A stretch of 64,000 nucleotides of DNA from Amphibalanus amphitrite (Eukaryota; Arthropoda; Thecostraca; Balanomorpha; Balanidae): contig NW_024882865.1 in assembly GCF_019059575.1 (NCBI RefSeq), positions 1 through 64,000 of the forward strand, written 5' to 3'. Position 1 is the stretch's first letter. Each line of letters begins with the position of its first letter. Made by a program: the position numbers and the translations under genes. Of the stretch, positions 1 to 10,658 are shown piece after piece. The notes below the pieces were generated by a model, which saw nothing but the letters and a program-made list of their open reading frames with translations, did no database searches and was not told the DNA's origin.

Positions 1-125
1 GCTTGGATCAAAGGTCAGGTATGCCAAGTTTCAGCTCTCTATCGCCAGCGTGTCGGAGCTATCGCGAAAAAAAACCCTATGGGGGGGGGCGGCACCCGCC
101 CCCCCCCCTCGGCCGGCGAGGTTAA
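1..125 (+). mobile_element. Short end of a TTAA-flanked piggyBac-like non-autonomous element, cut by the window edge
   Basis: These bases match 50045-50176 almost base for base, including the G-run/C-run hairpin and the terminal GGCCGGCGAGG. The end is TTAA at 122-125, with one G lost from the usual GAGGGTTAA. It is the short (single-motif) end of the family called J here, whose best copy ends at 50176. The rest of the element lies outside the window. No coding capacity is visible. Confidence 0.8.
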
Positions 126-172
126 CCCTCGCCCTGGCTGGGGGGGGGTGATGCGACCCCCTGCCAAGGTAG
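122..172 (+). mobile_element. Truncated terminus of a second TTAA element
   Basis: The same TTAA (122-125) that ends the preceding element starts this one: TTAACCCTCGCCCTGG, a G-run, a short loop and a C-run ending CCCCCTGCCA. Only the terminal hairpin remains; after about 172 the sequence is unrelated. It resembles the CCCTCGCCCTGGCAGG termini of the element at 14228-15240. Confidence 0.55.
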
Positions 173-1452
173 ACTACATGAACTGCTTTCGTCTCATCTG
201 GTGGTTGTAGCTTGCAGCTTGATGGGCTTAGAGAGCAAAGTAATTTTGAAGTTCTTGCATCATATGAAGGCAGGACATCTAACGACCAATGAGGCGTGGA
301 ACGGGAAGGAGGCAGGCTAAAATTTGATCTTGAAATTTGAAACGTCAGGGTCATGAATGGGACGGGAGTGAATGCCAAGAGTAATGAGTTTGAGGGGTGA
401 CACAGACTTTCAGGTAATAATCCAGAGGCCTCATCCAATATTTGCAAATTTGAACGTTGAAATTTTGTAAAATTTGGGGCAATAATAGGGCTTTGGCATG
501 AGAACTGATCCAAGTACAGGCAGGGAAATTCGCGAAATGTAAAGCAAGCAGCATGAGAATATCTTAATAAACGTTTCTTCACTCTTTTTGGCGAAAACAC
601 AACAGAACGGATCGAACCACTCAAATTTTGGAAGGATGTAACATCAAATTGGGAGCTTAATGCATTCACTTTAAAGGTGAAACCGCCATGAGTCCGTTTC
701 GGTTCCTTATGACATTGGCAGTACTTCACAAATCACACATGTGAAGTGGGTGCAATCCATTACATGTGAAGTGTTTATGGATCTCAAATGACTTGGAAAG
801 TACACCGAGATAGGACGGCGATGCGCTTCGCTCAGCATGATGACAATCACTTAAGTAGTGGTCAAAAAGATGCCACTGAAACACAGCCTTCGCTCACATT
901 GATAAGCGCTATAATAAACAATCACTCAAATTGCTCATCACTGAAATGGCCAGTCTTTGAAAATTCGCTCGTGTGCCGTTCGCTCAAATGACGGTCACTA
1001 AAGTCACTCGCACCGATTTTGAATAATGCGTTCACTATTACAGCAACTTTTGTATAAACAGCTTGTTTGCGTTAAACTAAATTGCAACACCTGTCTCATG
1101 CAATTTTGCGACTTCTTTGACAGATCTACGTTCTATTTTTTGTCCTTTTTATGTACATAATCAATTGCTCTCTGAAGCTTCCTATCCTCCCCAGTGAATT
1201 ATTACGAGCGAGCGAGCGCAGCGAGCGAAGCGAGTCTTTTCAATATAACGGAAAAATCTCAATATGAGCTGCCCGGCCCGGCCCGGCCTGTAACGCTTTT
1301 GAGAGGCTTATATCTCAGCAAGCGCTGGACCGATTGGCCTGCGGTCTTTTTTGCTGGGTAGCCCCATCCCTTCTTCCCCGTAATTGACTACTTTTGATGC
1401 ATCTCAGTGACCGTCGTGGCACGTGCCACGTGAAAAGTCAAGGTGTTCAAGC
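173..1452. other. No gene recognised; degenerate repeat leading into the hAT insertion
   Basis: I see no supported gene. A minus-strand open frame across 31-729 begins in the repeat end and shows no recognisable domain, so I treat it as chance. Bases 1203-1232 hold a short GAGC-rich tandem stretch. From about 1293 the sequence matches a diverged repeat that resumes at 4077 on the far side of the hAT element, and it contains two CACGTG palindromes (1420-1425 and 1427-1432). Confidence 0.5.
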
Positions 1453-4076
1453 CAGGGTTGCCAGATCCAGAATAGTCCTTATCGCCAAATTCGCCCCTCG
1501 AATTTCGCCAAAATTCGCCAAATAGGATGCACTGTATAAGCATACGTAGCAGCGCAAGTTGGCGTTCGTGTAACCGTGTTCACGATTCGTTTCCAAGTTC
1601 ACGATTTACCTATCCCGTTTCTCTTATTCATCTACATAACAGCGTACCTTAACCAGCGCCAAATTTAAATAGCAAAGGTCGTGCGAGATGTGGTTCAGAC
1701 ATTTACAAAAGTTCAACTTCCTGGACAGCATATTCATCATCGGCATCCAAAGAGGCGTACATTTTGCTATTGAAGCGGGCCAGCATGCCATCGGTTGACG
1801 TCAGATCACGGCAGCATTTCCCATCCGGAAGGCCTGTTCTGACAACCAGAATAGCCTCCAGAAGCCGTAGTCCCATACGATTTCGGAGTTTGTTTTTCAC
1901 GCAAGTGACATGCGAGAAAACACGTTCAATGCAGGCGTTGCTCACAGGCAAACACAAAGCCTGCAATGCATAAGCAGCGAGAGTTTTGAATGGCCTATCT
2001 CCGACGGCGTTTTTGAAGTTTAACATGTACGCCCAGAAAGCTACAGTTCCTGTCGGGATCGTATACAATGACCAATCGACACAGATGATATGCCGGTACT
2101 CATTCTCGACGGATGACATATCATCTATCAACTCCTGCCTAGGAAGGTCTTGGACTTTCGCACGGACATGAGACAGACAGTTCTGAGGACTCAGCATGTG
2201 CAGCTTCCGATAGGCCTCTGTATTCGCAGGCAGTCTTGACTCTACTTGCCTGATTGCCTCTACTATGAACCCTACGCACCTCTCCTTCACGGCTTGCAGC
2301 TCCGGTGATGTGATACTGGTGCACTTCACGGCCTCTAACTCGAATTTTGCACCAAAATCAATCTCACTGAGCGGAAGCATGTTCCGCTCATGGAAGGGTG
2401 CTTTATTTTCCCTCTGTGAAGCAGGGAGAACCCGATTCCGGAGACCGCAGTGTAGCATTCTCAGCGTTTCGTGAAGACTGCTTGGTTCCACATCTGTGCC
2501 CTGAAAGGCAGCATTTGCCTGCTCGAAGTCGCGGATGATGGAAGGGCGAAATGGAAGTACAAGAAGTTCTTCCTATCGGCCAGCATCTCCCTGATCAGTC
2601 GCACTGTGAACCGCTGGTTGCCACGTGAATCGGCCGCAATGCTATTGAAATATGCCGTCAAAGTATCCCAGTTCATCAGTATGTTTGACATCACTTTTCC
2701 CCTGACCAGCCACCTGGTTTTCGACATTTTGGTGCCATACGGCGTCGGCTGCACATCATCTTCCTCACTTTTCATGACATCAAACACAGCCTGATATTCT
2801 TCGCGCCGCAAGTTGCTATGCTTGAACCACTTTGGGATCTCATGTAGCATGTACTCTAAATTACTCGGCAGCTTGCCAAAGGCGTGTTGAGCGCAAAGCG
2901 CCAAACTGTGACAAACACTTGGACAGCATGCACTGGGGAGCAGCAGCCTTCAGGCGTGACCAAACAGAATTGTGTGCGCCAACCATATTGCTGGCACCAT
3001 CACTGGCAAAACCAATGCAGTTCTCCATTTTGATGTCGCGGCCCTCCATAAACTTCGAAATCGCCTGAAAAAGGTCCTCACCTGTGGTGCTGGTGACTGG
3101 AATGAGTCCCAGAAACGCGGTTTTCATGTCATTTGCTGAGATGGAGAAATATCTGACACACAAACAGAGGTGTTTCTGACAGCTCACGTCCGTAGATTCG
3201 TCAACAATCAAACTGTATTTGACGCCCTCCTGACTAAGTTCTTTGAATATCTCGTCTTGCAGTTCTGGCGCCACGACTTCCGTCAAAATTTTCGAGCATT
3301 TTGTTCGGTGCAGCTTTAAGTCCTCGAGAATGCTGCCCTTTCCATGTGCTTTGATAATTTCAGCACAGTGATCCACAGTGCTTATTGACGAATGACATGC
3401 CATACACACGCTTATCTTGATCTCGGCTTCTTTCAACTCCCGCACACGTTCATGGGACTTCGGATCAAAATTAAGCTTTTTCTGAGATGGGCCGCATGCT
3501 TCGACGCGATCCTTGTGGCCCTTGGTAGCGGCATGCTTCAGCACGTGTCTCTTTTGGGCTGCAAGTTCGCATGACAAGCCTTACATATTGCTTCTCCCGT
3601 TTTGGGACACTCTTTGACCCAGGGGAACTGTTTCGTCCACTCCTGTTGAAATTTTCTTTTATCCCACTTCCCCATTCAGCTCATGTAAATCAACAGCGAA
3701 CTCGAAAAGCGAAAAGCAGTGATAGTGAAACAGTCAAATTCTGTTCCCGCCATTCCCGCAACACGCCACAAAGTTGTTTACAGGTAAGCAGAAGATATTT
3801 TCATCAGGAACATTTTATATTTGAGTGCCTAATATAAACGTTGGAAGGTTAAATTCAAGTTAAATTAATCAGATAACAAAATACTTTGTAACGATGTTTT
3901 TGCTTTGTTTTGTTTATTTTTAAAATAATATTCGGTGATTTGGAGGTGAACTCTGGAAATTCGCCAATATTTGACGTTTATCGCCTATCGCCAAACGCCG
4001 TGCTTCTATCGCCAATGACTTTCAAAATTCGCCAAATTGGCGACATATCGCCAAGTCTGGCAACCCTGGTTCAAGC
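1445..4076 (-). mobile_element. hAT DNA transposon with 8-bp target duplication (element 1453-4068)
   Basis: The element is bounded by a perfect 8-bp duplication GTTCAAGC (1445-1452 and 4069-4076). Its inverted termini share 13 identical bases, CAGGGTTGCCAGA. CAG-starting termini with 8-bp duplications are the hallmark of hAT. Subterminal TCGCCAA-type motifs are repeated inside both ends (about 1480-1525 and 3958-4055), as expected for transposase binding sites. The flanks join two halves of a degenerate repeat (to 1452 and from 4077), so the insertion interrupted that repeat. Length 2,616 bp. The transposase inside is frameshifted. Confidence 0.93.
1703..3675 (-). pseudogene. hAT transposase, TTF-type zinc finger / ZNF862-KIAA1586-like, frameshifted
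   Basis: The reading frame can be followed from an ATG at 3673-3675 to the stop at 1703-1705, about 650 codons, but it is split over four frames. The N-terminus (about 3675-3555) reads as a TTF-type zinc finger with TKQFPWVKE and a CKACHANLQ cysteine pair. The next block (3577-2861) continues with the His part and contains LIVDESTDVS and ASDGASNM, which fit the catalytic core of hAT transposases. Further blocks are 2904-2461 and 2491-1703. The last carries the hAT dimerisation motif LPVSNACIERVFSHV near 1920-1965. The three frame changes, near 3560, 2880 and 2475, are most simply frameshifts; short introns cannot be excluded but no consensus splice pairs stand out. It lies wholly inside the hAT element, so it is a transposon gene and probably inactive. 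Confidence 0.85.
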
Positions 4077-4645
4077 AGTTTTGCAAAAATAGTGATTTTG
4101 AGAGGCTCATATCTCAGCAGCGGCTTGGGCGATTGTCTTGCGGTAATTTTTGTAGGGTAGCTGCATCCCTTCTACCAAAGGTCGGATACTCTTGGTCTAT
4201 GTGAGTGACCCCCACTGCACGTGCAAAATACAAAAAGAAGAGGTGTCCAATTTGTCCCATTTCAATAACTCGGTAATTACTGGGGCGATTTCGCTGAAAC
4301 TTGGCATACAGGTAGGCACCCACCAGGCAATGCATTCCCATGTGTTGCGGTTAAGGTGCTACTGCACGTGCGCACGTGCAGGGGGCGCTTCCAGATCTCG
4401 AGAACGGCTGGGCCGATTGCGCTCAAATTTGGTACACGGTTGGGGACCAGTTAGTAGGATGCCGTGCAAAAGTCAGTTTGGACCCCGTTTGCACGTGCGC
4501 ACGTGCAGAATGCCGCTTCCAGATCTCAGGAACGGCTGGGCCGATTGCGTTCAAATTTGGTACACCGCTAGCAACCGGTTAGAAGGATGCTTTGCACAAG
4601 CCCGTTGGAAGTACCCTCTCGCCCTTCCGCACGTGCAGGGCTCAC
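4077..4645 (+). repeat. Degenerate tandem repeat, about 128-bp unit, with GCACGTGC motifs
   Basis: Two clear units start at 4386 and 4514 with CGCTTCCAGATCTC, followed by GGCTGGGCCGATTGCG and CAAATTTGGTACAC; the period is about 128 bp. Older units precede them at 4090-4230, 4240-4380 and, before the hAT insertion, 1293-1452. CACGTG occurs at 4218, 4365, 4373, 4492, 4500 and 4630, mostly as GCACGTGC. The CACGTG palindrome is the core E-box or G-box sequence, but function here is unknown. Confidence 0.7.
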
Positions 4646-5965
4646 TATCTCGCTCGCTCGTTCTTCGCCCAAAAGGCGTTTTACTGGTTATAGCCCACAT
4701 ACAAGCCTACATCAGGAGGACACGGGGCACTGCCCTCGTTTTCCGAGGAAGGTGGACGACCTGCACTCGGCCTTGACAGGAGCATATCGACAGACGCATC
4801 TGCTCTCGCTCCCCACCCCATTCCGCACCGGGTCGGGAGTTCACAGAACTGAGGAGGCCATTGCCACTAGGCGCGGCACCCTTGCACGCTCTTGGCGACT
4901 GGAAACGGTTGTTTTGATGAATGAAAGTGGTTGCTAACGTCGCTGTGTGATGCATATGAGTTGGGCATTCCCGATTTGATATGTGTATACGTGCAATAAA
5001 AATAATAGTTGCTATGGCGAGTGAACGGGGTAGACGCGATCTGAGCAACATAAATGAGCTCGTTAATAAAGCTCCGTCGGGCTATGCCCATCGTTCATAG
5101 TCAGCTTTCTGATCGCGTTTGGCACCACAAAGAGTTGCATCGTAACACGCCACTATTACATATCCTCACATGACGTAAAGGCTAACGCCTGGATATTGCA
5201 TCGACCAATCGCAGCTCCCCTGGCGCCAAAAAGGAGTGCGCCCTGGCGATCAGCTGCGGTGGAGGTCGTCGCTCGCGGCGTCAGGTTCGAACGATGCTCT
5301 GGTCGGGGTGCATTCGGTCAGTGTCCTGCCATCGGGCCATGACCTCAGTGCGGATCTAAATCACACTATCCCGTCACCAGGCGCCGCGGAATGGTCGCTA
5401 GTGGAGCTGAGGGCCGCCGACGCACGTGCACCTACACGTGACCGTGCGCGCTGAACCGGTTCGGCGCATTCTCCGTGATCACATTCTCACTCATCAAGTG
5501 TCGGGTGAAAGGCACGCCGATAGGCACCCTATGCAGACGCGTTCTGCCGCGAAGCTGGGGCAAGTTCGCAGCGCAACCGCAACATTCTCCGTCCGGCCCG
5601 TGCCGCATGCAGCTGGATGATTCAGCGCCGGGAGGCGACTAAGCAGACCGGTCAGAGGTGTTTGAACCCCCCCCCCGCCACCGGTCAGTCAGCCCGGGCT
5701 TCCGAGAGGACTGTGGAAATGGCCAGGTGATAACGGGAAAAGGAAGATGTCCCAAAGCCGGCTGCTGAACGCTGGTGGCACCAGTTCCTGGAAATAGCTT
5801 GGCGGCAGACAAGAGGATTTCGAAATGATCTTCTGGGAAACTTGAAAGGCTTGTAACCTTCTATAAAGTTCCATGACATACTAGAGGGCTTAGATGCACA
5901 TATGCAAAAAATGCACACATATCCTCTACCGTTCATGTCCTTGAATTCCAGTGTTTTTGTTTGTT
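4646..5965. other. No gene recognised
   Basis: Short open frames on both strands show no domain I recognise. There is a moderately GC-rich part at 5220-5640. A 23-bp sequence at 5466-5488 recurs exactly at 6267-6289. Confidence 0.5.
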
Positions 5966-5966
5966 C

Positions 5967-6026
5967 TTTTGTTTTGTTTTGTTTTGGTATGTTTTGTTTT
6001 GTTTTGTTTTGTTTTGTTTTGTTTTG

Positions 6027-6057
<31 letters not shown>

Positions 6058-6058
6058 T
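5967..6058 (+). repeat. (GTTTT)n microsatellite
   Basis: There are about 18 units of the pentamer GTTTT, uninterrupted at about 5991-6042, with longer T-runs at the right end. Lysine/asparagine/threonine-rich open frames on the minus strand here are artefacts of the repeat. Confidence 0.97.
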
Positions 6059-6289
6059 GCTTCTTTTGGGTGAGGGAATGACAAACCGAGTGATTGGCAA
6101 ATTAGGTAGGTAATCATTAGTCGTTTTCACGATAGCTATCTGGTAGCTATGGTACACATTTGGTACATATTTGGAGCAGATTTGGTGCAGATTTGGTCAA
6201 ATTTGGTTCATTGTGCTTCTTAGTTCGTATTATTTGTCAGTTCGGATTGCACAGTTGCAACCCGGTGCATTCTCCGTGATCACATTCTC

Positions 6290-8369
6290 CCAGGTCAGCT
6301 CAGGTCAGCATGGACGTTGTGATATATTCTAACCCGCGCACGGCTGCAACATCCCCCCTCCCCCCCCCCCCCTCCAGCAGTGCGCGGATTAAAATACACC
6401 AAAACGTCCATGCTGAAGTCTCACGTTTAAACATTTTTTGCGAATACGACCAACCGTTATTGGCACACTTTATCATACAGGGTGTTTCTGAAAATGCTGA
6501 CACATTTGTTTTGACATTTGGAGATACTCACTGCAGTTAAATGCACGTATTCAATACACGAGTCGAAAGAAGGATTTCTGGAAAATGGTTTGACAGCATC
6601 AGTGGTAGGTATCATTCATCATGTCGTATTACAGTACGAAGGAAAAGGCTATTAAAGTGCGATACTATTTCGAAACCAAATCAGTCGTTTTAACACAAAG
6701 GCGCTTTTGGGCCCATTTTAAAGTTAAAACTACGCCTTCCAGGAGCACTATCCTTGTGGTGACCTGGCCTTTGACCTGTCCCAAAAGCGTTTGTTGCCTG
6801 TTGTAAGTCTTTCACCGAGCTATAAGATGCCGCTCACTGTTTGTCTACACGATGCGTATTTTTTATATTCGAGGGGGGCCGAAAAGGCCCCCGCGCGAAG
6901 CCGAGCCTTTCAGAGGCTGCCCGGAATAGTGTTAGTACACTGACTATGACTATGCCGTAAGATAACAAAATCAATTAAATGTTTGATGATCAGAAACCGT
7001 TACACAATGCGCTCGTTATGCCACTATTTCACTTAAATAGAAGACAACTGTTTGTAATGGTTATACGAATAATGTTTTTCCAGGCTCAGACTCAATAAAA
7101 GATGATGCTGTGTTTTAGTCGGATGACAAGTGAGCTTTTCTGCGAAAAACAATGTGCATATTCACAGGGTATGAGCACTGTTTGATCGATGGCGGCCCCC
7201 GCTCGCGATAGGGAATAAGTATTCAAACAAATCAGTGATAAGAACTTCCTAATAAAACAGTAAAACGCTGAGCTTTCAACCGATCCCAGAGCAATAAGGA
7301 AGTTCCGCACACTTATCAGTCTATATCTGACTCAAGCGCTCATATCCTGGCTAACAAAAGCGAAACCGATGGCAGCCGACTGCCTGCGGCGCCGCCGAAC
7401 CCGGAGCCGCTTCTGCTTCTGTCGGCCCGACGCCGCACGTGAATCTGAGCACGTGGCGGGTCGTGCCGTGTCGGCGGCCACGTGACCTGCCACGGCGTGC
7501 CGACCATCACGTGGTCGGTCACGTGCCACGGTGGCGACCGGCCAAAGTCCAGCAATCAGGTCACGACAGAGGGAGCCGTGATAATATATGGCGAAATTGG
7601 CACGGCAGACCCGGCCACCCGTCAGACGGTCGTCAAAGGTGTCCGTAAATCGTCAATAAATGTTGTCGTCCATGTTACAGTAAATTCCCCTCGCACACGG
7701 AGAGGGGGGCACCGTTGCAATAGCTGTGACCGACCGGGTCACTGCTGGGTCACTGGGAAGGTCGCTGCTGGGTCACTGTGTTGATGAGAAGTCTGGTGCC
7801 ATTGGCACAGTGATCTATTTTGGGGGATTCAGAGTGGCCCAGCAAGACGGCAGGGAACAATGCCATGCGGGATCAACGGACTGGCCTACAGAAAAAAATA
7901 GTTCAATAAAAGCGTGGAGTGGTTGCCCTGGGACTACACCAGAAGTCGTCATTACATAACGTGCACCGGTAACCGGGAGGATCAGGCTGGGTTTTCATGA
8001 ATGACGAGGAATAAATCCCGGTGCAATGCACTTTTGCTGGTCGCCCCTGGTATGGATTAGCCTTGCGAGATCAAAGGTCACTTCCAGGTTGGTTACAAGT
8101 TTTTTTTCATTTTCAATATTTAGCACACATTGCAGGGAGCCGGTTTTCCAAATGATATCATCTGCATGTGTCTGCTGCGCAGTTGTAAATGCCAGATTGA
8201 GTTTAAAAAGAATCGAGAGATTTCCATAATCCATTACTCTCACAAACGACAAGACTGCAGATGCGGAAAGTATCCGTCACACAGCAAATATGAGCAGTCG
8301 CCAAAGACTGAGTACTTCAGAGCAACAAACGGAAAATAAACGAATTGTTTGTATTGACTTCCTCAATCA
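6290..8369. other. No gene recognised; contains a CACGTG cluster and a terminal-hairpin remnant
   Basis: No supported gene. Bases 6872-6893 (GGGGGCCGAAAAGGCCCCC) look like the hairpin of the TTAA element at 12893-14076, suggesting a decayed copy. A GC-rich block at 7370-7560 carries five CACGTG palindromes. The remaining short frames are unremarkable. Confidence 0.45.
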
Positions 8370-9264
8370 TTAACCCTCGCCGGCACAGGCCATTTTGAGT
8401 CCATCGACGGCACAACGGGGGGGGGGGTATGACCCCCCTCGCGTTTGGCCCCTGATGGAGCTAGAGCTTCGCGGAAAAAAAACGAGTTTATTGCCCGTCA
8501 CGAGAGGAAGCCAATGATACCCAATTTTAAGGTCCTAGGTCATCGGTTGACCTTCCAGGTCAGGTCAATGACCCAAAAATTGGGAATATCGGGACCTGTT
8601 AGAAAGTCGTAAAGCGTGGCTGCTATAAAGGGGTTTTCCGGCGTGCTGATCACGTATATCGTGTAAGATTTGATCAGATGATGTCGTTAAGCGTTTAGAC
8701 CAGGTCGGGTCAGGTCAGGTCAGGTCAACCGGTAGGGGTCGTGACGGGTATTCGTAATACGTGTCATCCGCCTCTGACAGCTTCATAACATGTTACGAAG
8801 GCACCAAAACTACTTCGTAAATGTTCAGATGGTTGCTATATTCGAATTCAGCTCCAAAAACTAGCCTAAGTAGAAACATGTAAAATTCGAAAAAGTGAAC
8901 CGAGGTCACCAAAGGTCAATGACCTGACCTGATCTTCAGGTGACCTTGACACCCACCCTAATGCATGGGAGCAACATCAAATCACATGTTTGAACGTTTG
9001 AAACCACGAAAAGCTTGCAAACGCGCGGCTAATGCGAGCCGACATACGCCGAATCGCGATTTCGGCCAAACATGGTCACGGAAAAGAGGTCACAGGTCAT
9101 AGGTCATTGGGGTCAGGGTCATGAAATTTTTAGGGTAGGTGTAAAATTGATCAATGCGAGGGTACTGAAAGTTTTGTCGCAATCGGCCGCTTTTTACGCG
9201 AGTTATTCGCGAAAAACCTTAGGGGGGTTGCATCACCCCCCCCCCCTGTGCCGGCGAGGGTCAA
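8370..9264 (+). mobile_element. TTAA-flanked piggyBac-like MITE, family C/L/M (copy 1)
   Basis: Starts TTAA (8370-8373) then CCCTCGCCGGCACAGG; ends with the exact inverse, then TCAA (9261-9264), a one-base decay of TTAA. The left end is the long end: CGGCACA recurs about 35 bp in, just before the G-run/C-run hairpin. Near-identical interiors occur at 28937-29823 (same orientation) and 26281-27176 (inverted). The interior carries AGGTCA arrays (about 8700-8725 and 8935-8950). A frame in the right third recurs in all three copies because the DNA is similar, not because it is a gene. Non-coding, 895 bp. Confidence 0.85.
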
Positions 9265-9471
9265 TAGCTGAATACCAATGGATTGTCTGACACCACGCAT
9301 TCAAACAGAATCATCAGGCCGTCTTACAGTTCATTCCTACAAACATCAAGAGAAACAAGACCGAATGGTTGCTTTTTGGTGGTTCGGTGAGGATTCTAGC
9401 AGTGTGTGGTATGAACATTGAAACCTTTCATGGTAAGCTGCTGAAAAGTCCCACATAGCTAATCCTCATGC

Positions 9472-10658
9472 TTAACCCGCGCCCCACTGGGGTCTGTGTA
9501 TAACACGCCCTACTGGGGGGGGGGGGGGCTATTCATAGCCCCCCCTCCTAACTCCAAAACTACTGGGCCGATCGTCAAAATTCAAACGGCGTCTGATAGC
9601 CCCGGAAAAACTGTCGAGCGAAACCTAATTTCATTGACCTCGAGGTCACCGATGACGTCACAGGTCAGGTCAAAGTAAAAATTATTAGCACTTTGGCTTG
9701 TTCACATTTTGGGCTCTGGCCGCCGTCTTACAAGTCAGATCAGGCTCATTTTTGGTTTCCACACTCGTGAATAGATGCTCTAGATACCTTGAGGGTACCA
9801 AACTTGTACTTTGGTTTTCAGGTCAGGGTCAGGTCATCACAGGTCACGAAAATATTATATCATGCGTCGGTCACGTGACACATGTTTTATGGTCCATTTA
9901 GGCCATAGATTTCGAATTTGATGTCTTCTGTGTCATTCAAGGTCATTTTGAGTCGAAATTAGCTTAGGTCAGGTCACTTTCAGGTCAAAAAAGGTCAAAT
10001 TTTGAAGTTGAAGTTTTTCAACAAAAAAAAGGTGTCTATTGGATGCAGTTTCAGCTCAGGAACACGATGGTGACATTTATATTGGTGTACGATGCCAAAT
10101 ACGTACTTAAAAATTGATTTGAAAAATTAATAATTGTGAATTTTTTGCAATAATGCGTATAACTTGGTCATTTTTGAAGATATTTAGCTAAAACTTGCTA
10201 GAGTTAGTCATAATCATGCGTTCTGTCACATATATTCCGGTTTTTTCGAAAAGTCAAAAACTTTTTGAAAAAAATATAAAAATATAAATTTTGAATATTA
10301 TTATATAAAATTTTCGAAATTTTCAAAATTTTGAAAATCCGAGATAGCAGTTTGATAGCGCGGTCAATTTTAAGTCCTTTCATGCAAAGAAATTGGATCT
10401 AGCTTAAAAACTGAGCTCTTGGGAGCGATTGCCGTGGTTCAATGTTTTGCGTCGAAATCGGACGAACATGACGTCACTCTGACGTCATTTCCGGTCGACC
10501 TATGGTAGCTACGAAGTTCAAATTTTGACACAAGGTGTCAAATTGATGCAGCCGAAGGTACTGAAAGTTTGGCGTCGATTCGTCAAGCGGTTTGGAAGTT
10601 ATTGCAGAAAAACGGGAGGGGGGGCTATAAATAGCCCCCCCAGTGGGGCGCGGGTTAA
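9472..10658 (+). mobile_element. TTAA-flanked piggyBac-like MITE, family D (copy 1)
   Basis: TTAA at 9472-9475 and 10655-10658. Termini are CCCGCGCCCCACTGGGG on the left and the inverse on the right. The left end is the long end, with a second CCCTACTGGGG about 33 bp in. Hairpins with loop TATTCATA or TATAAATA lie inside each end. The interior holds two TGACGTCA sites (10469-10476 and 10480-10487) and many GGTCA motifs. The element at 32168-33357 is the same sequence inverted. Length 1,187 bp. Confidence 0.9.

Noticed and set aside
31..729. 232-codon minus-strand open frame
   Set aside because: It begins inside a TTAA-element terminus, has no recognisable domain, and shows no splice or conservation support.
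5990..6060. CRISPR-like periodicity
   Set aside because: It is a plain pentanucleotide microsatellite without spacers, and the genome is eukaryotic.
9072..9290. Recurrent frame found again at 26273-26473 and 29635-29823
   Set aside because: It recurs because the three MITE copies are similar DNA; it starts and ends in element features and resembles no protein.
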